11,098 bases of DNA from Proteobacteria bacterium UBA6921 (lineage in GTDB: Bacteria; Pseudomonadota; Gammaproteobacteria; SG8-11), in contig DKAR01000144.1 of assembly GCA_002450895.1 (NCBI GenBank), forward strand, positions 1-11,098, in the 5' to 3' direction. A program made the position numbers and the translations under genes. Of this stretch, positions 1-5,635 are shown one piece after another. Under the pieces are notes generated by a model, which worked only from the letters and a program-made list of their open reading frames with translations, did not search any database and was not told where the DNA came from. Each line of letters opens with the position of its first letter. Within the stretch, counting starts at the first letter, position 1.

Positions 1-37
1 GCGGGGCTGTCAGCTTTGGGTCGATTTCGCCCGTTAC

Positions 38-457
38 CTAATCGTAAAGTCCCACTCTCCCGCGCGTACGCTTCTTCCCGCTCGCTTTGCGCTTGGATTC
101 CAACCGCCGCTCGCGCGAGGCGCGCGTTGGTTTTGTTTTGACTCTGGGCTTCGGTTTCTCGCACGCGCGGCGCAGGAGGTCGAGAAGGCGTTCCATTGCA
201 TCGGCGCGGTTGCGTTCTTGCGTGCGGTGTTGGCGGGCGTCAATGACCAGAACGCCTTCGTCGGTCAATCGGCGGCCGGCGAGTGTTCGCAAGCGATGAT
301 AGACGTCGCCGGGCAATGTAAATGCGTTGAAGCGCAGTTGAGCTGCAGTCGCAACTTTGTTGACGTTCTGGCCGCCGGGACCTGAAGCACGAATGAACTG
401 AAATTCAATGTCGGCATCGTCGATTGCGACGCGAGGGGTGATCGTGATTTGAGCCAT
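38..457 (-). CDS. arfB: Alternative ribosome-rescue factor ArfB (YaeJ-type peptidyl-tRNA hydrolase)
   Basis: This 139-residue protein matches the ArfB/YaeJ family in length (E. coli ArfB is 140). The GGQ motif lies at residues 28-30 inside ASGPGGQNVNKV, the catalytic loop of class I release factors that hydrolyses peptidyl-tRNA. There is no codon-recognition domain, and residues from about 105 to 139 form a Lys/Arg-rich tail, which in ArfB enters the empty mRNA channel of a stalled ribosome. The chosen ATG at 457 begins MAQITITPRV, the expected N-terminus. The frame stays open upstream to 826, but that part is only the shadow of the cytochrome gene. The ATG lies one base after that gene's TAG and I see no Shine-Dalgarno sequence, so I infer translation by coupling to the upstream gene. 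It is the last gene of the cytochrome unit. Confidence 0.93.
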   Translation of the reverse strand: MAQITITPRVAIDDADIEFQFIRASGPGGQNVNKVATAAQLRFNAFTLPGDVYHRLRTLAGRRLTDEGVLVIDARQHRTQERNRADAMERLLDLLRRACEKPKPRVKTKPTRASRERRLESKRKASGKKRTRGRVGLYD

Positions 458-458
458 G

Positions 459-914
459 CTAGTCGATGTCGAGTTTGTTTTCTCTGCGAAAGGCGCGAAC
501 GTCATCCGTCCACTTACTTTGGATAAACGAGAGGACGGCCACGATATCGTCCGATGAGAGCGTCTTTCCAAATGCGGGCATGTCGCTCTCGTATCCATCC
601 GGCGCGTTTGGCGGCACCATGCCATCGCGCACAATTTCGACCAGCATTGATGTGGGGTGATGCCAGGTGTGCCCACTCGCATCGTGCGGCGGCGCTGGAA
701 GCCGGCCGTTGGTTTTGCGAATACGCCAATCCGGTTGGCCTTCCAAATTTGCGCCGTGACAGGCCGCGCACAGTTGCGAATAGACCGCCGCGCCACGCGC
801 GACTTGGGTCGCATTGGACGGATCAACGCCGCTGACGTTTGGGCTGCACGCGACGCATCCCAGTAACAAAAATGAAAAGCGTCTAGAGCGTAGAAACATA
901 TTCGACAACGGCAT
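459..914 (-). CDS. Mono-haem c-type cytochrome, probable lipoprotein
   Basis: This 151-residue protein carries one haem c site, C49-AAC-H53, with M112 (in ESDMPAF) as the likely axial methionine. The N-terminus is a short basic segment, then a hydrophobic run ending in LLGC (residues 17-20), a fair lipobox with C20 as the lipidated residue. I infer a membrane-anchored periplasmic electron carrier. Positions 68-87 hold a Pro/His-rich stretch (GRLPAPPHDASGHTWHH) after the haem site, which I recognise from small bacterial cytochromes of this type, though I know no assigned partner. The ATG at 914 is preceded by AGGA five bases upstream on the minus strand. The next ATG, at 899, has no such signal. 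The chosen start overlaps the cytochrome c4 gene by 32 bases, suggesting translational coupling. Confidence 0.88.
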   Translation of the reverse strand: MPLSNMFLRSRRFSFLLLGCVACSPNVSGVDPSNATQVARGAAVYSQLCAACHGANLEGQPDWRIRKTNGRLPAPPHDASGHTWHHPTSMLVEIVRDGMVPPNAPDGYESDMPAFGKTLSSDDIVAVLSFIQSKWTDDVRAFRRENKLDID

Positions 915-1509
915 CGAGTTCCTGCGCGGTGAGCGCTCGTCCGATGTTGCTCATGATGCCCGTAGGATCGGTATTGCGCTTGTGGGCGCGAAATTCGTTC
1001 ATTTGCTTGAGCAGATATTCCTTGTGTTGCCCGCCAATTTTCGGGAACGACGGATTCTGTACCGCGTTTCCTTTTCCTGCTTCACCATGACAGATGGTGC
1101 ACGGGTCGACGCCGCGCTGGGGCAGGCCGTTTTCATAGATGGTGCGTCCCAACGAAAGGTTAGCAGACTTGGTCGACTTTCCCTTCATTTCCGGCAGAGC
1201 CGCGAAGTACGCGGCGATATCGAGCAGGTCTTTGGTCTTGGTGATCTTGGTCGCTGCCGCGCTCATGCGGTCGTCGCGGCGCGTTTCCATCTGGAATTCG
1301 GAAATTTGTTTGGCGATGTACTCGCGATACTGCCCCGCGAGTTTTGGGATCGTGGGGTCGAGGCTGATGCCCTTGGCACCATGGCATTGCTGGCATTCGA
1401 CGGATTTTCGCTGGCCGGCGGCCGGATCGCCCAGCTGGGCCGCAAAAACGGGTGGCATTCCCAGAGTCAACAACAGCGCTGCGATGAATGTGCCCCGAAA
1501 AAAAATCAT
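883..1509 (-). CDS. Cytochrome c4 (di-haem, periplasmic)
   Basis: This 208-residue protein has two haem c sites, C39-QQC-H43 and C137-TIC-H141, in two similar halves, the usual cytochrome c4 plan. Likely axial methionines are M82 and M186, each followed by a helix ending in a typical cytochrome c close (IAAYFAALP and VVEYVSTL). Residues 1-24 form a Sec signal peptide with cleavage near VFAA. Cytochrome c4 shuttles electrons in the periplasm, often to cbb3-type or other terminal oxidases; no oxidase gene is visible here. The ATG at 1509 is preceded by GAGG six bases upstream on the minus strand, giving MIFFRG. An in-frame TTG at 1533 would add eight polar residues before the signal peptide and is less likely. 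It is the first gene of the minus-strand unit and diverges from the methyltransferase gene. Confidence 0.93.
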   Translation of the reverse strand: MIFFRGTFIAALLLTLGMPPVFAAQLGDPAAGQRKSVECQQCHGAKGISLDPTIPKLAGQYREYIAKQISEFQMETRRDDRMSAAATKITKTKDLLDIAAYFAALPEMKGKSTKSANLSLGRTIYENGLPQRGVDPCTICHGEAGKGNAVQNPSFPKIGGQHKEYLLKQMNEFRAHKRNTDPTGIMSNIGRALTAQELDAVVEYVSTL

Positions 1510-1562
1510 GTAATCCTCACAACGCGTTCTCAAAACGACTCGGATTCAACTACGATGTCGCG

Positions 1563-1574
1563 CCATGGCCATGG
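1563..1574. repeat. 12-bp perfect palindrome over the rsmB start codon
   Basis: CCATGGCCATGG is its own reverse complement and holds two in-frame ATG codons (1565 and 1571) of the methyltransferase gene. No Shine-Dalgarno sequence is visible upstream of either. The region between the divergent starts (1510-1564) is only 55 bases, so promoters for both directions must lie close to or over this site. Whether the palindrome is functional or simply a product of the MAM codons is unknown. Confidence 0.4.
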
Positions 1575-2860
1575 ACACTAAATTCCGCGCTGCCCACTTC
1601 AACCGCGCCGTCGAGTTGTTGGGCGCTATTTTGAACGGGCATGCCCCGGCGGACAAGCAAATGGAGCGTTACTTTCGCGCGCATCGTGAAATGGGCGCGC
1701 GCGATCGAGGCCATGTCGCCGAAGCGGTTTACGCGTGTCTGCGTCGGCGTCGCGAGCTGGAATACTGGGCGGATTCAGGCGATTCTCAGGCCATTGTTTT
1801 GGCATATCTGCTACGCATTCAAAGGCTTGATGTCGACACCGTGGCGGGACTGGATCGCAGTCCGTCAGCGCGTGAAACCGCCGAGCAAATCCAGAGCCGG
1901 ACTCCGGAACTGCCAATCGCAGTGCGCGCGAATTTGCCCGACGCGCTCTGGTCGCGGCTGACCGAACAGCTCGGCGCGGATGAGGCATTTCGAGTCGCCC
2001 AGGCGATGAATGCGCCAGCCCCGGTCGACTTGCGCGTTAATTCGATGCGTATCAGCCGCGACGCATTGCGCGATGAATTGCGAGCGAATGGCTTTGACAC
2101 CGTTCCGACGCCGTTGTCGCCCTGGGGTTTGCGGCGCCATGATCGCCGTCCGCTGTTTTCTACCGATGCCTTCCAGCGAGGCGCGTTCGAGATTCAGGAT
2201 GAGGGCAGTCAGCTGATCTCCATGGTTGTTGATCCCAAACCGGGAGAGCGCATCGTGGATTTTTGCGCGGGAGGGGGCGGCAAAACGCTTCATCTCGGCA
2301 TGCTGATGCAGGGCAAGGGCACGCTGTACGCGTTTGACGTCAATTCGCGCCGATTGAGCGGATTGAAGCCGCGCTTGCGGCGGTCAGGGCTGGACAATGT
2401 CCGCACTCAGTGGGTCAAGACGGAGCGCGACCCGCACATCAAGCGATTGCGCGGGACCATCGATCGCGTGCTTGTCGATGCGCCGTGTTCCGGTTTGGGC
2501 ACGCTGCGGCGCAACCCGGATCTCAAATGGAAAACGATCGATTTCGCGGCGCTCACGACTGCGCAGCGGGATATCCTGGCCGCGGCGGCCGAGCTTGTGA
2601 AACCGGGTGGCCGTCTGGTCTATGCGACCTGCAGCATTTTGAATCAGGAAAACGACGCCATCGTGCGAGAGTTCCTGGCCAGCCACGCGGATTTTGAGCC
2701 GGTAACGGCAGAAGCCCTGCCGCCGTCGCTGAAAGGGGAACTTTTGCCGGAGTCGATTGGCCTGACGCTATATCCCCATGTCCACGGTACGGACGGGTTT
2801 TATATGTGTGCCCTGCAGCGCCGCAAACCGGCGCGCGATTCGCAACTCGGGAGCCAGTAG
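1565..2860 (+). CDS. rsmB: RsmB/NOP-family rRNA (cytosine-C5) methyltransferase
   Basis: This 431-residue protein is close in length to E. coli RsmB (429), which methylates C967 of 16S rRNA using S-adenosylmethionine. Residues 1 to about 140 form a helical NusB-like N-terminal region. The Rossmann-fold methyltransferase domain follows. Motif I is at 233-241 (FCAGGGGKT), the SAM-binding acidic strand at 253-262, motif IV at 305-310 (DAPCSG, with C308) and motif VI at 354-357 (ATCS, with C356). In this family the motif VI cysteine attacks the base and the motif IV cysteine releases the product. AGGGGKT replaces the AAPGGKT of classical RsmB, so this may be a sister subfamily with a different target cytosine. 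The ATG at 1565 has no clear Shine-Dalgarno sequence. The gene ends 3 bases before the zinc-ribbon gene. Confidence 0.88.
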   Translation: MAMDTKFRAAHFNRAVELLGAILNGHAPADKQMERYFRAHREMGARDRGHVAEAVYACLRRRRELEYWADSGDSQAIVLAYLLRIQRLDVDTVAGLDRSPSARETAEQIQSRTPELPIAVRANLPDALWSRLTEQLGADEAFRVAQAMNAPAPVDLRVNSMRISRDALRDELRANGFDTVPTPLSPWGLRRHDRRPLFSTDAFQRGAFEIQDEGSQLISMVVDPKPGERIVDFCAGGGGKTLHLGMLMQGKGTLYAFDVNSRRLSGLKPRLRRSGLDNVRTQWVKTERDPHIKRLRGTIDRVLVDAPCSGLGTLRRNPDLKWKTIDFAALTTAQRDILAAAAELVKPGGRLVYATCSILNQENDAIVREFLASHADFEPVTAEALPPSLKGELLPESIGLTLYPHVHGTDGFYMCALQRRKPARDSQLGSQ

Positions 2861-2863
2861 TGT

Positions 2864-3049
2864 ATGGGTGAAGTGATTCCGTTCAAAAAGCCGACCGCCG
2901 GAGAAAAGCACAAGGGCAAGTCGCTGTGTCGCGACGGGTTTCACAAGTGGGAAGTGGTGCAGGAAAAACAATTCGACGTAAAGCAGGGGAAGCTCGTCAC
3001 GCTGTATCGATGCACGCGCTGTGGGTCAACAAAGACCGACGCCAACTGA
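2864..3049 (+). CDS. Small conserved putative zinc-ribbon protein
   Basis: This 61-residue protein has potential zinc ligands C22, H27, C50 and C53. The last two form the knuckle YRCTRCGSTKT, a common ending of small zinc ribbons. The N-terminus (MGEVIPFKKP) is basic and the whole protein is Lys-rich, which suggests binding to nucleic acid or the ribosome. That function is inference only. I recognise it as a small hypothetical protein type seen in gammaproteobacteria, but know no assigned role. The ATG lies 3 bases after the methyltransferase stop codon. GGGAG at 2849-2853, inside the end of that gene, is a somewhat distant Shine-Dalgarno sequence. Joint transcription with the methyltransferase is likely. 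The stop is 3 bases from the convergent stop of the next gene, leaving no room for a terminator. Confidence 0.8.
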   Translation: MGEVIPFKKPTAGEKHKGKSLCRDGFHKWEVVQEKQFDVKQGKLVTLYRCTRCGSTKTDAN

Positions 3050-3052
3050 CGA

Positions 3053-4150
3053 TCACGCCTGTTTGGCGACGAATTGGCGAATAACAGACTTGAAGACGTT
3101 AACCAGTTCAGCGCTGAACTGGGTTCCCGACGATTTGTTGATTTCCGTAATCGCATGCAGCACAGAGCGGCGAAACTGGCGGTCGGGGCGCGGGTGCGTC
3201 ATCGATTCAAAACAGTCGACGATGGCCAGCATCTTGGCGCCTTCGTGGATTTGGTTCGCCGGGACTATAGCAGGGTATCCGTTGGAGCCGTCCGCCCAGA
3301 CATGATGTTGGGAAATGATCGTCGCCGCTTCTTCCCAGCCGCTCATGCGACGAAGCAGCGTGGCGGCAATGTTTGGATGCTGCTTGATCGTCTCCCACTC
3401 TTGTTCTGTAAAGCGATCTTCCTTCAACAGTACCGCTTCCGGAAGAAACGCGTTGCCGATGTCATGCATGTACAACGCCGCTTCGAGCTGTTGTGCATCC
3501 ACCGGCTTGGATGCCGCGGCATTGAGCTGCATCAGCAAAGGCAGCGTGCGGTCGATACGGCCGTTCCAGTAGACGAAGCGCGCATCCATTCGTTTTGCGA
3601 GATCCCGGAACATCTCAAGGTCTGCTTCACGGTTCACTGTTGGGCTTGCGGGTGCGGGCGCGGGATGAGATTCGGTAACCACGGCGCCGTGTCCGGTATA
3701 GTGTTCGATCACACGTTGGGCTCGCAGGGCGATGTTCGGGCCTTTGGCGAACCGAATCGATTCGAGATCAGTTTCAATTTGCGCCATCGTGGCTTCGGGC
3801 AATTCCCTGCCAGCGGAAAGTATCTCGCTGTAGTGGCGCAGTTCGTCCAGTGACAGCAGCATGACGACGCCGAGAAGGGGTTGGTATTCAAGACGCCCCT
3901 CGCGCACATCGGACATCACGTTCTCGACGTGATGCGCGAAATCGGAAAGCCGATCGAGCATGCAGACTTTGGCGTTGCCCTTGATGTTGTGCAGGGCGCG
4001 AAACAGGGAATTAATGGTGTCGACGTCGTTCGGGTGATGGTCTAAATGCGCAATCTCGGTCGCCGCAACTTCGCGATTCTCGTCCACCGAGTCGCGAAAT
4101 TCGACCAGCATCTCCAGGAGGCTTTCTGGGGTATCTTTTACGCTCGACAC
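3053..4150 (-). CDS. Hpt phosphotransfer domain fused to a divergent HD-GYP-like domain
   Basis: This 365-residue protein has two parts. Residues 1 to about 130 resemble the CheA-type Hpt domain: H54 in LFRALHNIKGNA is the expected phosphorylated histidine. A Pro/Ala-rich linker lies near 160-172. Residues from about 175 to 365 resemble an HD-GYP domain, the class that hydrolyses cyclic di-GMP. Visible metal-ligand positions are H229-D230 (MHDIG), H258, H282-H283 and D312, with GYP at 291-293. Differences from the HD-GYP consensus are HDIGN for HDIGK, HHVWADGSNGYP for HHExxDGxGYP (one extra residue), and no obvious upstream Glu/His pair. Activity is therefore uncertain. No signal peptide or membrane segment is seen, so it is probably cytoplasmic. 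The start is GTG at 4150 with only a weak Shine-Dalgarno sequence. No kinase or receiver gene lies in this window. Confidence 0.85.
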   Translation of the reverse strand: MSSVKDTPESLLEMLVEFRDSVDENREVAATEIAHLDHHPNDVDTINSLFRALHNIKGNAKVCMLDRLSDFAHHVENVMSDVREGRLEYQPLLGVVMLLSLDELRHYSEILSAGRELPEATMAQIETDLESIRFAKGPNIALRAQRVIEHYTGHGAVVTESHPAPAPASPTVNREADLEMFRDLAKRMDARFVYWNGRIDRTLPLLMQLNAAASKPVDAQQLEAALYMHDIGNAFLPEAVLLKEDRFTEQEWETIKQHPNIAATLLRRMSGWEEAATIISQHHVWADGSNGYPAIVPANQIHEGAKMLAIVDCFESMTHPRPDRQFRRSVLHAITEINKSSGTQFSAELVNVFKSVIRQFVAKQA

Positions 4151-4160
4151 GGCGACTCAA

Positions 4161-4178
4161 CCTAAACTTAGGCCTAGG
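4161..4178. repeat. Nested palindromes between divergent genes (possible operator)
   Basis: In the gap between the divergent Hpt/HD-GYP and hydrolase genes lies CCTAAACTTAGG (4161-4172, a perfect 5-bp inverted repeat around AC), followed directly by CCTAGG (4173-4178). These also create TAGGCCTA (4169-4176), an 8-bp perfect palindrome. Three overlapping dyads in 18 bases, in a non-coding region about 70 bases long, could be a regulator binding site serving one or both genes. I recognise no specific regulator motif. Confidence 0.4.
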
Positions 4179-4207
4179 AGCATCATCGGCGCGTAGGCAT
4201 GAAAATT

Positions 4208-4213
4208 GAGGAA
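4208..4213 (+). promoter_or_regulatory. Shine-Dalgarno sequence that decides the hydrolase start
   Basis: GAGGAA lies six bases before the ATG at 4220, an ideal distance. The earlier in-frame ATG at 4199 has no comparable signal, so 4220 is preferred as the start of the metallo-hydrolase. Confidence 0.75.
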
Positions 4214-4219
4214 ATTCCA

Positions 4220-4933
4220 ATGGATCAGAACAAAATCGGATATTCGATCAAAGCGCTCGAGCTGGGTCCGATGGAAAATTTTGTCTATTTGATACACGAC
4301 CATGCGACGGACCGCGTCGCGGTCGTCGACCCGGCGTGGGAACCCGCGGAAATCCTGAAATCCGTTCGGGAAAAGGGTTTGAGAATTACCGATATCCTGC
4401 TGACCCACAGCCACAACGACCACATCAACGCCATCGACGATGTGCTCGCCGCCTATGACGCCCAGGTGCATCTGCTTTCGGCGGAAGCCAAATTCTGGGG
4501 ACACTACCAGGACATTCCGACGCTTCATCACGGCGGCGATGTCATCACGCTGGGCCAAACGCGCATCGACGTGTTGCACACACCCGGTCATACGCCGGGA
4601 TCGGCCTGCTATCACATTGGGGATCAATTAATCGCAGGAGATACGCTTTTCGTATTTGGCTGCGGCCGGTGCGATTTGCGCGGCGGTGATCCGAGCGTGT
4701 TGTTCGACACGCTAAAGGATCTGCGTACCAAGCTTCCGCCGCAAACGATTCTGTTACCCGGACACCACTACGCCGAGAAGAAGACGTCCACGTTGCAGGA
4801 ACAGTACGACGGCAATCCGTTTTACCACTTCGACAAGCGCGAGGATTTCATTCACTACCGGATGGTGGAGCACGACCGCACGCGGCGGCCGCCGCTCACG
4901 CCGGTCCGGCGCGTGGGGGCGAAGGGGGAGTGA
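4220..4933 (+). CDS. Glyoxalase II-like metallo-beta-lactamase-fold hydrolase
   Basis: This 237-residue protein carries the full metal-site set of the metallo-beta-lactamase fold: H63, H65, D67 and H68 in THSHNDH, H124 in HTPGHTPGS, D141 in AGDTLF and H182 in LPGHHY. Glyoxalase II (hydroxyacylglutathione hydrolase) and ETHE1-type persulfide dioxygenases share this arrangement. GCGRCDLRGGDP (147-158) resembles the segment GCGRTD of ETHE1-like enzymes, but the sequence alone does not settle the substrate. The C-terminal part (about 199-228) has a NPFYHFD segment and an RRPPLTPV ending and may form a substrate-side extension. No signal peptide is seen, so it is probably cytoplasmic. Starting at the ATG at 4199 would add seven residues. 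Its last 38 bases overlap the convergent ParA gene. Confidence 0.88.
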   Translation: MDQNKIGYSIKALELGPMENFVYLIHDHATDRVAVVDPAWEPAEILKSVREKGLRITDILLTHSHNDHINAIDDVLAAYDAQVHLLSAEAKFWGHYQDIPTLHHGGDVITLGQTRIDVLHTPGHTPGSACYHIGDQLIAGDTLFVFGCGRCDLRGGDPSVLFDTLKDLRTKLPPQTILLPGHHYAEKKTSTLQEQYDGNPFYHFDKREDFIHYRMVEHDRTRRPPLTPVRRVGAKGE

Positions 4934-5609
4934 CGGGAACGGTGGGAAAGATTTTTTCGGATTCAATCCAGTCAACAATCGTTCGAAGCGTGGCCTGATC
5001 GAGCCGCACATCGTTGAATTCTTCGGGGGGCAATTCGTGGACGCCAACGCCGCGTTCCGCCGCGGAAAGGTAATTGCCGGAATCGCGCAGCCGTGCGATG
5101 ACGGGAATTCTCAGGCTCGCGATGAAGTTTTCAAACGCGCTGAGTGACGGAACGGCCGCGCGCATGCGATTGGCGATAATGGCAATACGCATGTTGCGCG
5201 AGCGGGCCTTGATCACCAGCAACAAATCGCGCATGAACTCAGCGGTGGCGTGCAGATCAATTGCGGAAGGCACCACGGGGATGACGACGACATCGTTGTC
5301 TTTCAGGATTTCGCCCAGGCGAATTCCTTTCAATCCGGCCGGTGTGTCCAGAACAATGCGATTGACGTGAGGCGGAACACGCAGCGCAAACGTGCGCGTC
5401 ACGCTGGTCTGTGCGTGGTGTGCCGCGACGCCGTGAATTTGTGGGGGCTTTCCGCCGCGTTGCCGGACCCAGTTCATGCTGGACCCCTGCGGGTCGTAGT
5501 CAAACAACGCCGTGCCGAAGCCCTTCAGCGCGTAGTAGCTCGCGATGTTGGTGGCGATCGTGGTCTTGCCACATCCGCCTTTCGCATTGATTACAACAAC
5601 ACGTCGCAT
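4896..5609 (-). CDS. Orphan ParA/MinD-like ATPase
   Basis: This 237-residue protein has a deviant Walker A motif at residues 10-17 (KGGCGKTT) with the signature lysine K10 and catalytic K15, the A-prime motif FDYDPQGS (36-43) and Walker B LDTPAG with D88. These place it in the ParA/MinD/McdA superfamily of ATPases that dimerise on ATP and position cargo on DNA or membrane. There is no N-terminal helix-turn-helix domain, no ParB neighbour and no visible C-terminal amphipathic MinD helix; the end is Pro-rich (about 222-237). It is therefore likely a single-domain orphan ATPase whose cargo is unknown. The ATG at 5609 is preceded by GGAA about eight bases upstream. It lies 26 bases after the HAD-UbiA gene on the same strand, which suggests co-transcription. 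Confidence 0.9.
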   Translation of the reverse strand: MRRVVVINAKGGCGKTTIATNIASYYALKGFGTALFDYDPQGSSMNWVRQRGGKPPQIHGVAAHHAQTSVTRTFALRVPPHVNRIVLDTPAGLKGIRLGEILKDNDVVVIPVVPSAIDLHATAEFMRDLLLVIKARSRNMRIAIIANRMRAAVPSLSAFENFIASLRIPVIARLRDSGNYLSAAERGVGVHELPPEEFNDVRLDQATLRTIVDWIESEKIFPTVPVTPPSPPRAGPA

Positions 5610-5635
5610 AGTCTTGGTTCCATTCGTCCCTGAAG

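Noticed and set aside
38..826. Longer 262-residue version of the arfB frame
   Set aside because: The extra 123 residues are the cytochrome c gene read in another frame; the MAQITITP start matches the ArfB family.
814..1581. 255-residue plus-strand open frame opposite cytochrome c4
   Set aside because: It lies antisense to two clear haem proteins and shows no domain; a high-GC shadow frame.
1555..1581. Eight-codon ORF (MSRHGHGH) overlapping the rsmB start, as a leader peptide
   Set aside because: Too short to support, with no convincing Shine-Dalgarno sequence and no sign of attenuation.
3074..3853. 259-residue plus-strand frame opposite the Hpt/HD-GYP gene
   Set aside because: Antisense shadow with no recognisable motif; the minus-strand frame carries real domains.
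4199..4219. Earlier ATG for the metallo-hydrolase
   Set aside because: No Shine-Dalgarno sequence before it, while the ATG at 4220 has GAGGAA at ideal spacing.
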